Shown one piece after another: positions 15,201-23,358 of a stretch of DNA of 29,600 bases. Below the pieces are notes generated by a model, which did no database searches, had not been told where the DNA came from, and saw nothing but the letters and a program-made list of their open reading frames with translations. The stretch is taken from positions 1 to 29,600 of the forward strand of contig DCII01000047.1 of the NCBI GenBank assembly GCA_002315935.1, in the 5' to 3' direction. The DNA is from Ruminococcaceae bacterium UBA1730. Its GTDB lineage: Bacteria; Bacillota; Clostridia; Oscillospirales; Acutalibacteraceae. Within the stretch, counting starts at the first letter, position 1. Every line of letters starts with the position of its first letter. Both the position numbers and the translations under genes were made by a program.

Positions 15201-16391
15201 ATGCTGATTTTGAAAATAATCAGATACATATTCGGTTTTGTTCATTTTCACGCTTCGGGAGGCTTCCCCGAAAGATTTCTCAACCTTTGCAGAATCCGTG
15301 GAATAACTCTCTGGGATGTTCGGTGCGAAAACGGTATGCTCTGCGGATTTGTCGACAGAAGCTCGTATAAAAAGATGCGTTCAATTGCAAAAAGCTCAGG
15401 AATGCACATGAGAATGGATGATAAATACGGGCTGACCTTCTTTCTTGACCGCCACAGCAGAAGAGTAGGTGTTCTCGCAGGAATCACGGTTATGGCGGCT
15501 CTGCTCTCGGTGCTTTCAACAAGGCTCTGGTGCATGAATGTTATCGGAAACGAAAAGGTTTCCTCGCAGGAAATAATCTCATCATTCAAGAATGCGGGTA
15601 TCCGTCTCGGTATGCCGACCTCGGAAATTGAACCATCTGAAATAGAAATTGAGGTTCAGAAAAAGCTTAAGGGAATTTCATGGGTCAACATCAATATTCG
15701 TGGATGCACGGCAATGATTGAGGTCAGGGAATCGGCTGAAACCGCCGATGAAATATCCGATAATTCAACCTCGAATATTGTTGCTTCGTCTGACGGAATA
15801 ATCAGAATTTTCCGTTCATTCAACGGCACTGCGGAAGAAAAAGCAGGGTCTCCCGTTCTGAAGGGTGACCTGCTGATAAGCGGAATCAAGCAGAATAAGG
15901 ACCTCACCTTCAGCTTCTGCCGTGCCGAAGGGTATATTGTTGCTCAAACGAACAAAAAAATAAGCTCCGCAAAGAAGCGAAGCTTAAGGATTTCCAGAAT
16001 CACCAACACGAAAAGTGTTTATACAATCAACTTTTTTTCTTTGAATATTCCTCTCGGAAGGCTCACGGGTGACGGCGTTTCAACCGACAGAACAAACCTT
16101 GAAATCAACGGAATCATTCTGCCAATCGGCATAACGAGAAGAAATGCCTCAACCGAAACGCCCTGCGGAATTATCCTCGGCGAAACGGAATGCAGATTGC
16201 TCACCCTTTCGGATTTCTTTCATAAATGCAGTCACACTCTGAAATATGTCAGAATTGAAAATTCGGGCATTGAAATAACATCCGATGACAAGGGATGTTC
16301 GGCAGTCTGCAAGGCAGAATGCCTTGAAAACATTGCAAAGGAAATTCCGCTTGAGGTTGAAAATCAATCTGCGGATTTTTCCGAAAGATAA
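15201..16391 (+). CDS. yqfD: Sporulation protein YqfD
   Basis: 396 aa. YqfD is a single-pass membrane sporulation protein expressed in the mother cell; its precise role is not settled. Order: an N-terminal cytoplasmic domain (about 1-85), one transmembrane helix (about 88-110, VGVLAGITVMAALLSVLS), then the conserved NVIGNEKVSSQEI start of a POTRA-like region and a long beta-rich outer part. GAGGTGG lies upstream of 15201. Its last 28 nt overlap the convergent aroQ gene with no terminator between them. Confidence 0.88.
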   Translation: MLILKIIRYIFGFVHFHASGGFPERFLNLCRIRGITLWDVRCENGMLCGFVDRSSYKKMRSIAKSSGMHMRMDDKYGLTFFLDRHSRRVGVLAGITVMAALLSVLSTRLWCMNVIGNEKVSSQEIISSFKNAGIRLGMPTSEIEPSEIEIEVQKKLKGISWVNINIRGCTAMIEVRESAETADEISDNSTSNIVASSDGIIRIFRSFNGTAEEKAGSPVLKGDLLISGIKQNKDLTFSFCRAEGYIVAQTNKKISSAKKRSLRISRITNTKSVYTINFFSLNIPLGRLTGDGVSTDRTNLEINGIILPIGITRRNASTETPCGIILGETECRLLTLSDFFHKCSHTLKYVRIENSGIEITSDDKGCSAVCKAECLENIAKEIPLEVENQSADFSER

Positions 16392-16798
16392 TCAATTGCC
16401 TTCAGATAGCCTTCAAAACCGAGACCGATAAAATGCTCCATGCAAGCCATGCCTGCATACGAAATCCTTCTGAATTCTTCTCTTGAAGAAACATCTGAAA
16501 TATGCACCTCAACCGCAGGAATTCCGACTGCCTTGAGAGCGTCAAGAATTGCAATGCTCGTGTGCGTATATGCGGCAGGATTGATAACTATGCCGTCTGC
16601 CCTGCCGTATGCCTGCTGAATTTTATCAACAATTTCTCCCTCGTGATTTGATTGAAAAAGCTCAACATCAATATTCCTTTTTTCTGAATATTCTTCAATC
16701 AAATTGCAAAGATCGGCATAGGTTTTTCTGCCGTAGATTTCCGGCTCACGGACGCCGAGCATATTCAAATTCGGACCGTTTATCACAAGGATAAGCAT
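16364..16798 (-). CDS. aroQ: 3-dehydroquinate dehydratase, type II
   Basis: 144 aa, the usual length of the dodecameric type II enzyme that makes 3-dehydroshikimate. Motifs: NGPNLNMLGVREPEIYG (8-24) with the catalytic Tyr and flexible-lid Arg, NPAAYTHTS with the active-site Asn, and EVHISDVSSREEFR with the catalytic His. AAGGAG ending 9 nt upstream lies inside the end of aroE/aroK, which overlaps this gene by 16 nt. It is the last gene of the aro operon, and its 3' end is antisense to yqfD. Confidence 0.97.
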   Translation of the reverse strand: MLILVINGPNLNMLGVREPEIYGRKTYADLCNLIEEYSEKRNIDVELFQSNHEGEIVDKIQQAYGRADGIVINPAAYTHTSIAILDALKAVGIPAVEVHISDVSSREEFRRISYAGMACMEHFIGLGFEGYLKAIDYLSEKSAD

Positions 16799-18009
16799 TC
16801 CATAACACTCCTTAAGGTTTCTTCCGGGTCATAGCTGACCTTCACCTTGAAATCCGCACATTTTTCATAGAGCTTTGACCTGTGGAAATACATTTTCATA
16901 AGTGTCATTCTGTCTCTTGAAAGCGGTCTGCCCGTCATTTCAAGACTGCCGAGCGGAGCATCAAGATAAACAACCGTTGCGTTTTCTCTGATTGCGGCAA
17001 TATTTTCGGGCATAAGAACAGCTCCGCCGCCCGTTGCGATAACGGTTCCGCTCTCCTTGCAAACTCTCCTGACAACCTCATTCTCAAGTTTTCTGAATTC
17101 GGGTTCGCCGTATCTTCTGAAAATCTCATGAATGAAACCGCCTTCAAGCTCGATTTCTCCGTCAGTGTCAACGAATTCTCTGCCGAGCTTCGATGCAAGA
17201 AGCCTGCCAACCGTTGTTTTTCCGCAACCCGGCATACCAATGAAAACAATATTCTTCTGTTCCTTTTCAAGCTCTTCAAAAACGGACTCGGCAACATCAT
17301 CATCAATATTCTCGCTGAGAAGAATATTTGCCGAACGAATCGCCTGACAAACGAGCATATAAAGTCCGTTTATGCAGTCAATTCCGAGAGCCTCCGCCTG
17401 CTGAATAAGGAGAGTTCTTGACGGATTATAAATCAGATCAAGTACCTTTTTGCACTTTTTGAAAACAGACAGATCAACAGGAGCTTTTCCGTTATCGGGA
17501 TACATTCCGACCGGAGTTGTGTTGACGATTATATCTGCATCGGCATGGGCCGAAATGTTTTCATAATTGTTTTCGCCCGTTCTTGAAACAACGATAATTT
17601 CCGATGCTCCGTGCTTTTCGGCAACATATTTAACCGTTCTGCTTGAGCCTCCCGAGCCGAGAATAACAACCTTTTTGCCCTTGAAATTGCATCTGATTCT
17701 GTCTGCCATATGTTCAAAGCCGTAAATATCGGTGTTTTCTCCGTGGATTTTTCCGTCTTCGCTCTTGGTGACCGTGTTGACACATCCCGTTGCCCTCGCT
17801 TCCTCGGAAAGAGTGTCGCAAAGCTCCATCGCCTTTGTTTTATAGGGAATTGTCACATTGAAGCCGTCAAGTCTGTTGTTTTTAAAAAAATCCTCAAAAT
17901 TTTCCCTCGCTGTGGGAAAAAGAAGATAATCATAACCGCCTAAAAGCGAAAAAATCTTCGGTGAGTATGAGTGTGAAATTTTCTCGCCCAGAAGTCCGAT
18001 TCTTTTCAT
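16783..18009 (-). CDS. aroE/aroK: Bifunctional shikimate dehydrogenase-shikimate kinase
   Basis: 408 aa, two fused enzymes. Residues 1 to about 248 are AroE: SHSYSP (12-17), NVTIPYK with catalytic Lys57, NTD with Asp94, NADP-binding GSGGSSRT (118-125) and NTTPVGMYP. Residues from about 251 are shikimate kinase: Walker A GMPGCGKTT (258-266), the shikimate-binding DTDGEIE (281-287), FRKLE with Arg306, TGGGA (326-330) and the lid arginine in RPLSRD (361-366). The frame is continuous with a short charged linker (EELEKEQKN), so this is a true fusion. It does pathway steps four and five: dehydroshikimate to shikimate to shikimate-3-phosphate. Its ATG overlaps the chorismate mutase stop (ATGA). Confidence 0.96.
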   Translation of the reverse strand: MKRIGLLGEKISHSYSPKIFSLLGGYDYLLFPTARENFEDFFKNNRLDGFNVTIPYKTKAMELCDTLSEEARATGCVNTVTKSEDGKIHGENTDIYGFEHMADRIRCNFKGKKVVILGSGGSSRTVKYVAEKHGASEIIVVSRTGENNYENISAHADADIIVNTTPVGMYPDNGKAPVDLSVFKKCKKVLDLIYNPSRTLLIQQAEALGIDCINGLYMLVCQAIRSANILLSENIDDDVAESVFEELEKEQKNIVFIGMPGCGKTTVGRLLASKLGREFVDTDGEIELEGGFIHEIFRRYGEPEFRKLENEVVRRVCKESGTVIATGGGAVLMPENIAAIRENATVVYLDAPLGSLEMTGRPLSRDRMTLMKMYFHRSKLYEKCADFKVKVSYDPEETLRSVMECLSL

Positions 18010-18269
18010 TTGTTTTTTTCCTCCTGAATTCTCTTGCTTATCTCCATAATCTTCTCATACAGCTCCTCTGCATAAGACTCAAAATTGCCCTGAGCCATTG
18101 ATTTTATCCTTGCGATAACCTCTTTTTCTCTTGACTCATTATATATGGGCAAGCCCTCATTTTTCTTGATTTCGGCTATTTCCAGAGAAACCTCCATTCT
18201 TCTGATGAACGCATCAACAATTTCTCTGTCTATGCCGTCAATTTCTTTTCTGCAATCCTCTATATTCAT
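18006..18269 (-). CDS. Chorismate mutase (AroQ-fold, monofunctional)
   Basis: 87 aa, all-helical chorismate mutase domain that turns chorismate into prephenate, the entry to Phe and Tyr. The pattern is typical: CRKEIDGIDREIVDAFIRRM with the first active-site Arg, then AEIKKNEGLPIYNESREKEVI containing the second Lys/Arg cluster and Glu, and a C-terminal helix. No prephenate dehydratase, DAHP synthase or ACT domain is attached. GAGGG lies upstream, 9 nt separate it from aroC, and its stop overlaps the next start by 4 nt (ATGA). Confidence 0.93.
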   Translation of the reverse strand: MNIEDCRKEIDGIDREIVDAFIRRMEVSLEIAEIKKNEGLPIYNESREKEVIARIKSMAQGNFESYAEELYEKIMEISKRIQEEKNK

Positions 18270-18278
18270 ATTCTACCC

Positions 18279-19349
18279 TCAAAATACAATGTCCGCAACG
18301 GCAATTGCCGCCGCCGCTTCAACGCACGGAACGGCTCTGAGAACTATGCATGGGTCATGCCTTCCGCCGATCGTTATTTCTTTTTCTTCACCGCTTATCA
18401 GGTCAACACTATGTTGAACCTTTTCGATTGACGGAACCGGCTTGACTGCACATCTGAAAATGACCGGCATTCCCGATGCCATACCTCCGAGCACTCCGCC
18501 GTGGTCATTCTTTGCGGTGATTATTCTGCCGTCACGCTTTATGAAATCATCATTGTTCTCGCTTCCGTATTTTGAGCTTCCGCCGAATCCCGAACCGAAT
18601 TCAATCCCCTTTATTGCCGGAATTGCAAAAACTGCTGAACTGATTTTATTTTCTATTCCGTCAAAAATCGGTTCTCCCGTGCCAGCTTCAAGACCGATTA
18701 CTGCACATTCGATAACTCCGCCGACTGAATCCTTATCTGCCTTTGCTTCGGCAATGGCTTTTTTCATTTTTTCAAGAGCATCATCACTGATAACGGGATA
18801 TTCCTTTGCTTTTATTCCGTTAAGCACATTCGCCGTAATATCGGCAGAATCAAAGCTCTCATCATCTATATTATGTATTGAAGAAGCATGAGCACCAATA
18901 AAAATGCCCTTTTTTTCAAGGAGCTGAATGCAGACCGCTCCGGCAAAGCAGAGTGCCGCCGTCATCCTTCCGCTTGAATTACCGCCACCTCTTATGTCAT
19001 TGAATCCGTTATGTTTATAAAAAGCCGCAAAATCGCTGTGAGACGGTCTCGGAAGAGTTTTATATCCGTCATAGTCCGATGAATTGATGTCACCGTTTTC
19101 TATTATTCCGCATATCGGTGCTCCGCAGGTTTTGCCGTCAACAATTCCCGAAACTATATTCACCCAGTCCGCTTCATGCCTTGCAGTTGAAAGGCCGTCC
19201 TTTGCAGTTCTTCTTTTCATGAAATCAGCAATTGCGGCTTCATCAATTTCAATCCCCGAAGGCACGCCGTCAATAACCGCTCCGATCGCCTGCGAATGAG
19301 ACTGACCGAATATGGTTACAACAATATTTTTACCTGTTGAACAGGACAT
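18279..19349 (-). CDS. aroC: Chorismate synthase
   Basis: 356 aa. It eliminates phosphate from EPSP to give chorismate and needs reduced FMN. Visible motifs: IFGQSHS (13-19) with the catalytic His, the RPSHSDF block, DIRGGGNSSGRMTA near the FMN site, and a C-terminal GGMASGMPVIFR and GRHDPC with the second catalytic region. The ATG at 19349 is chosen over 19418 because GGAGG sits 8 nt upstream and homologues begin here (STGKNIVVTIFG). The start lies within the last 20 nt of aroA, so translation is probably coupled. Confidence 0.96.
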   Translation of the reverse strand: MSCSTGKNIVVTIFGQSHSQAIGAVIDGVPSGIEIDEAAIADFMKRRTAKDGLSTARHEADWVNIVSGIVDGKTCGAPICGIIENGDINSSDYDGYKTLPRPSHSDFAAFYKHNGFNDIRGGGNSSGRMTAALCFAGAVCIQLLEKKGIFIGAHASSIHNIDDESFDSADITANVLNGIKAKEYPVISDDALEKMKKAIAEAKADKDSVGGVIECAVIGLEAGTGEPIFDGIENKISSAVFAIPAIKGIEFGSGFGGSSKYGSENNDDFIKRDGRIITAKNDHGGVLGGMASGMPVIFRCAVKPVPSIEKVQHSVDLISGEEKEITIGGRHDPCIVLRAVPCVEAAAAIAVADIVF

Positions 19350-20505
19350 CTGCTTTACCTCCGAGTCTGTTATAGATTTCAAAGAAATCGGGATAGGATT
19401 TGCTGACACATTCCGCATTCCCGATTATCACTTCATTTCTGCATTTCGTTGCCGCAAGCGAAGCAGCAAAAACAATTCTGTGGTCTGAAAACGAATCAAC
19501 ATAGCCACCGTCAAGATAAGGCTTGCCGTTGATTATCATTCCGTCAGCTGTCTCTGCAGCATCCGCTCCGAGAGCTTTAAGCATCGCAACAACCGAAGCA
19601 ATTCTGTCGCTCTCTTTTAAGCGAAGCCTTGAGGCGTTTTTTATTACAGTTATTCCCTCTTTTGTTGCGGCACAGACGGCGATAACCGGCACTGAATCGG
19701 GAATATCCGAAGCATCAATTTCATCCCCGTAAACGAGCCTATCGCCCTGAAGGGAATTTTCCGAAAGACCGTTTACCTTTATTCCCATCGCAATCCAGCA
19801 AAGAGAATTTGACCAATCGCCCTCAACGGTTATTTCCGTTCCCATGCACCTTCCGTTAACTGTGAAAACATTATTATTCTCGATAACAGAAACGCCGAAC
19901 TGCCGAAGCATTTCAACAGTCATTCTGATATAAGGCATTGATTCTATCGGCTCAGTTACCTTCAACCTTCCTCCGCAAAGAGAAAGAGCAATAAGCAGAC
20001 CGGAAACGAACTGCGAGCTGACATTACCTGCAATTGAAAATTCTTTTTTATCTGCTTTCCCCGAAATTTCAAGCGAAAAAGCCTTTGATATTTTCACTCC
20101 TGCGTTTCTCAATTCCTCCGCAAGAGGCTCAATCGGTCTTTCCGGAAGTCTGCCCGAAGCGTTGATAACCGCTCCCGTGCCGAAAAAAGAAACAAGCGGA
20201 AGCAGAAACCGAAGTGTTGTTGCACTTTCTCTGCAATTGAGAAACGCATTTTCAACAGGCTTTTTTATCGGCTTGACCGTATAAATATCGCCGCTTTTGT
20301 CAATCTCCGCTCCGAGAGCCTTCAAGCAGTCAATCGTTGCGTTAATATCATCCGAAACGGAATTGCAGATTATTTTGCTTTCACCCTCCGCTATTGCGGC
20401 ACAGAAAAAGGCTCTGTGAGCATAGGATTTCGAAGCAGGAGCATTTATTTCGCCCGACAATGCAGACGGCATGATTCTTATATCCGTTTTGCTCCCCTCC
20501 GTCAT
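19330..20505 (-). CDS. aroA: 3-phosphoshikimate 1-carboxyvinyltransferase (EPSP synthase)
   Basis: 391 aa, somewhat shorter than the usual 425-430. It joins PEP to shikimate-3-phosphate. Conserved parts: NAPASKSYAHRA (21-32) with the catalytic Lys, the SSQFVSGLLIA loop, RLRLKESDRI and DHRI. The PEP-loop reads CRESATTLRF (91-100), placing Ala where sensitive enzymes carry the conserved Gly (E. coli G96) and Phe where E. coli has Pro101. The start codon follows the aroB stop directly (TGA then ATG) without a good ribosome binding site, so coupling to aroB translation likely fixes the start. Confidence 0.96.
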   Translation of the reverse strand: MTEGSKTDIRIMPSALSGEINAPASKSYAHRAFFCAAIAEGESKIICNSVSDDINATIDCLKALGAEIDKSGDIYTVKPIKKPVENAFLNCRESATTLRFLLPLVSFFGTGAVINASGRLPERPIEPLAEELRNAGVKISKAFSLEISGKADKKEFSIAGNVSSQFVSGLLIALSLCGGRLKVTEPIESMPYIRMTVEMLRQFGVSVIENNNVFTVNGRCMGTEITVEGDWSNSLCWIAMGIKVNGLSENSLQGDRLVYGDEIDASDIPDSVPVIAVCAATKEGITVIKNASRLRLKESDRIASVVAMLKALGADAAETADGMIINGKPYLDGGYVDSFSDHRIVFAASLAATKCRNEVIIGNAECVSKSYPDFFEIYNRLGGKADVLFNR

Positions 20506-21519
20506 TCAGAATTTTATGTTTCTGATTACGCATTTTCCAATACTTTCAGGCAGGATAAATGCTATTTCTTCGCCGTTTCGTTTTTTATCGCTTATCATTC
20601 CGCTTCTGATTTCTTCAAAACCGAGCTCGCAAGAAACAGGAAGATTATTCTTTATCAGTGCCGACCTGATTTCATCGGCAAGTGATGAATCGCATATACC
20701 TATTTCTGCCGAAAGCTCAGAAGCCATAACCATTCCGATTGCAACCGCTTCCCCATGGGCAATTTCATATCCGCTCATCTTTTCGATTGAATGAGCAAAG
20801 GTGTGACCTAAATTCAGCAGTCTTCGGCTGCCGAAATCGAATTCATCCTCGGCAACGCATTTCCCCTTGAGAACAACACATTTTTCAACAATTTTTTCAA
20901 TATCGGTTATTCCGTTTTTTGTCTCTTCAAAAAGCTCCCTGTCGAAAAGAACACCGTATTTTATGACCTCTGCCATTCCGCAGGAAAAAACCTTTTCAGA
21001 CAGAGTTGCAAAGGTATCAACATCGCAGATTACCAATGACGGCTGATGAAAAGCTCCGGCAAGATTCTTGCCGTTTTCAAGATCGACTGCCGTCTTTCCG
21101 CCAACCGAGGAATCAACCGCCGCAAGCAGGGTTGTCGGAAGCTGAACAAGCTTTATTCCTCTCTGATAAAGTGCGGAGGCAAGACCTGCCAAATCGCCGG
21201 TAACTCCGCCGCCGAGAGCAACCATTATGTCATTTCTTCCAAGCTCATTTTCTGCGGCAGCTTCAAGAATTTCAAAAAGAATGTCTTTGTTTTTGGATTC
21301 TTCCCCTGCCGGAAAAACAAAGTCAAAAGCCGGAATTCCCGCATTTTCAAAGCTGTTTCTGACTGTTTCAAGATATATTTCCGCAACAGTGTCATCGGCA
21401 ACAATCATTGCTCTGCATTTTCCGAAAAGAGAAGCACATTTTTCTCCTGCGGAAGAAAGCAGATTTCTGCCGATCAGAACATCATATTCTGTTGAAGCCT
21501 TGATATGAACCGTTTTCAT
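20506..21519 (-). CDS. aroB: 3-dehydroquinate synthase
   Basis: 337 aa, slightly short for the family. It cyclises DAHP to 3-dehydroquinate using NAD and a divalent metal. Motifs: GGGVTGDLAG (NAD binding), QLPTTLLAAVDSSVGGKTA, GMAEVIKYG with the metal-ligand Glu, LLNLGHTFAHSIE with a metal-ligand His, and HGEAVAIGM with the second His. The ATG overlaps the aroF stop by one base (TAATG). Confidence 0.97.
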   Translation of the reverse strand: MKTVHIKASTEYDVLIGRNLLSSAGEKCASLFGKCRAMIVADDTVAEIYLETVRNSFENAGIPAFDFVFPAGEESKNKDILFEILEAAAENELGRNDIMVALGGGVTGDLAGLASALYQRGIKLVQLPTTLLAAVDSSVGGKTAVDLENGKNLAGAFHQPSLVICDVDTFATLSEKVFSCGMAEVIKYGVLFDRELFEETKNGITDIEKIVEKCVVLKGKCVAEDEFDFGSRRLLNLGHTFAHSIEKMSGYEIAHGEAVAIGMVMASELSAEIGICDSSLADEIRSALIKNNLPVSCELGFEEIRSGMISDKKRNGEEIAFILPESIGKCVIRNIKF

Positions 21520-22508
21520 TATTCAGAAATTGCCTTTCTTATGTTCGCTGAAATCCTTGCTATTGATTCAAATTCATCGGGAGTTACCGCCTGAGCTCCG
21601 TCACAGAGAGCGTGCATCGGGTCATTATGGACCTCAAGCATTGCTCCGTCTGCCCCTGCCGCACAGGCGGCAAAGGTGAGCGGTTTAACAAATGAAGCCA
21701 TCCCTGCCGCATGGCTCGGGTCTGCGATAACAGGCAGATGTGTTTTCTTTTTCAGAACGGCAATTGACGAAACATCAAAGGTGTTTCTTGCCGAATTTTC
21801 AAAGGTTCTTATTCCTCTTTCGCAGAGGATAACCTTCATGTTCCCGCCTGCCATTATGTATTCTGCACTCATGAGAAGTTCATCAACCGTTGCCGAAAAT
21901 CCCCTCTTGAGAAGAATGTGTTTATTCGTTTTTCCGAGTTCACGGAGAAGCTCAAAATTCTGCATATTTCTTGCTCCGACCTGAAGCACATCAACATTCT
22001 CATACGCTTCAAGCATTGCAATATCGGTTATTTCGCTGACCGTCGGCAAGCCTGTTTCTTTCTTCGCTTCCGAAAGAAATTCAAGACCCTCCGTGCCTAT
22101 TCCCTGAAATGAATAAGGCGAAGTTCTCGGCTTGAATGCTCCGCCACGGAGCATCGTTGCACCTGCATTCTTAACCTCTTTTGCAATTTCAATTATCTGC
22201 TCCCGGGATTCAACAGAGCACGGACCTGCAATGAAAGCAAAGCCTCCGTCTCCGATTTTTGCTCCGCAGATTTCCATAACGGTATCCTCGGGATGATTGA
22301 TTCTCGAAGAAAATCTGCATTCCTCGTGAATTCCCACAACCCTTTCAACTATATCGAAGCAAGCAAGCATATCCGTTTCTCCCTCAACCGAGAGAATATC
22401 AACGCCGTCATTTCTGAAACGGGAAACGCCGAAGCCGTTTTTATTAAGCATATCCGAAACGAATTTGATTTTTTCTTCATCCGTTCCTCTTCTGATTATT
22501 GCTAACAT
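21519..22508 (-). CDS. aroF: 3-deoxy-7-phosphoheptulonate (DAHP) synthase, type I-beta with ferredoxin-like regulatory domain
   Basis: 329 aa. It condenses PEP and erythrose-4-phosphate, the committed step of the shikimate pathway. Residues 1 to about 70 form a ferredoxin-like domain, as in Thermotoga-type DAHP synthase, which in that enzyme carries Tyr/Phe feedback control; feedback here is inference. The TIM-barrel part shows FIAGPCSVES, LRGGAFKPRTSPYSFQG, ILLKRGF, CERGIRTFE and ADPSHAAG. Of two near ATGs, 22508 has AAAGGA 9 nt upstream while 22517 directly abuts it, so I start at 22508. It is the first gene of the aro operon; I see only a poor promoter candidate (a TATGTT -10, minus strand, near 22564-22569). 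Confidence 0.96.
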   Translation of the reverse strand: MLAIIRRGTDEEKIKFVSDMLNKNGFGVSRFRNDGVDILSVEGETDMLACFDIVERVVGIHEECRFSSRINHPEDTVMEICGAKIGDGGFAFIAGPCSVESREQIIEIAKEVKNAGATMLRGGAFKPRTSPYSFQGIGTEGLEFLSEAKKETGLPTVSEITDIAMLEAYENVDVLQVGARNMQNFELLRELGKTNKHILLKRGFSATVDELLMSAEYIMAGGNMKVILCERGIRTFENSARNTFDVSSIAVLKKKTHLPVIADPSHAAGMASFVKPLTFAACAAGADGAMLEVHNDPMHALCDGAQAVTPDEFESIARISANIRKAISE

Positions 22509-22538
22509 TTTAAACATTCCTTTGGATAACGAAATTTA

Positions 22539-22567
22539 TTGAAAAACTTTTCCGTTTGTGATAACAT
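22539..22567 (+). promoter_or_regulatory. Promoter of the YfbR-like gene
   Basis: TTGAAA (22539-22544), 17-bp spacer, TAACAT (22562-22567). A very short leader precedes GGAGG at 22578-22582. The region is shared with the divergent aro operon. Confidence 0.6.
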
Positions 22568-22589
22568 AGAGCTAAATGGAGGAATCACT

Positions 22590-23174
22590 ATGGAAAACGG
22601 ATTTTTTGCAATGGTTTCAAGAATGAAATATATCAACCGCTGGGCACTCATGAGAAATGAACACAGCGAAAACCTGACCGAACACAGCTTTGAGGTTTCG
22701 GTCATTGCCCACGCCCTTGCCGTTATCGGAAACAGAAGATTCGGCAAAAGCTACAACGGCGAAAGAGCCGCTCTTCTCGGGCTTTATCACGATGCTCCCG
22801 AAACGCTTACTGGCGATATGCCGACCCCCGTCAAATATTACAGCGAAGAGGTTCGCAACGCATATAAAACGGTTGAAGAGCACGCCTGTCGAAACATAAT
22901 CTCAATGCTTCCCGATGATCTGAAAGATGATTTTGCACCCATGTTCATCCCCTCGCCTGAAGACGAAGAGCTTCATAAGCTCGTTAAAGCTGCCGACAAA
23001 ATCAGTGCACTGATTAAATGCATTGAAGAAAAGAAGGCAGGCAACAGCGAATTTATCAAAGCAAGTGAAGGGCTTGAAAAAGCGGTTGCAAATCTCGGAA
23101 TTCCCGAAGCCGAGGTTTTTTTGAAAGAATTCCTTCCTGCCTATGAGCTGACTCTTGATGAACTGAAATATTGA
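22590..23174 (+). CDS. HD-domain 5'-deoxynucleotidase, YfbR-like
   Basis: 194 aa, similar to E. coli YfbR (199 aa), which removes phosphate from deoxyribonucleoside 5'-monophosphates. The shared signature is clear: NRWALMRNEHSENLTEHS, AALLGLYHDAPE with the HD pair (H67-D68), TGDMPTPVKYY, and AADKIS with the downstream metal Asp (D136). H32 completes the metal set. The ATG at 22590 is fixed by GGAGG at 22578-22582; the longer in-frame reading from 22539 includes the promoter. It is a single gene divergent from the aro operon. No clear GC-rich terminator follows; an AT-only stretch occupies 23195-23250. Confidence 0.9.
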   Translation: MENGFFAMVSRMKYINRWALMRNEHSENLTEHSFEVSVIAHALAVIGNRRFGKSYNGERAALLGLYHDAPETLTGDMPTPVKYYSEEVRNAYKTVEEHACRNIISMLPDDLKDDFAPMFIPSPEDEELHKLVKAADKISALIKCIEEKKAGNSEFIKASEGLEKAVANLGIPEAEVFLKEFLPAYELTLDELKY

Positions 23175-23255
23175 TTCATGGCAACAAAATATCAGTTTAT
23201 TATATAATGTAAAAAAATTTTTTTCAATATATTTTTAAAATATTTTAAAAAAGTC

Positions 23256-23284
23256 TTGATAATTATATGATGTTGTGTTAAAAT
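23256..23284 (+). promoter_or_regulatory. Promoter of the rimP-nusA-infB operon
   Basis: TTGATA (23256-23261), 17-bp spacer, TAAAAT (23279-23284), predicted start near 23291. The almost pure A/T stretch just upstream (about 23205-23250) could act as an UP element. Confidence 0.72.
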
Positions 23285-23310
23285 ACCAATGTTGGAATTA
23301 TGTAAGCTAT

Positions 23311-23340
23311 GAGAGTGGGGTGACCCGCTCTCTTGTTTTT
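23311..23340 (+). terminator. Terminator-like hairpin in the rimP leader (candidate attenuator)
   Basis: Stem GAGAGTGGG (23311-23319) pairs with CCCGCTCTC (23324-23332, one G-U) around a GTGA tetraloop, directly followed by TTGTTTTT. It lies between promoter and rimP ribosome binding site, about 20 nt into the transcript, so it can end transcription before the operon. Confidence 0.75.
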
Positions 23341-23358
23341 GTAGAAAGGAGAGAGATT

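Noticed and set aside
22518..22589. T-box or other leader control of the aro operon; also a possible symmetric -10 shared with the YfbR-like gene
   Set aside because: The gap is too short for a T-box, and the minus-strand candidate (TATGTT with a CATAGT -35) matches consensus too poorly to call.
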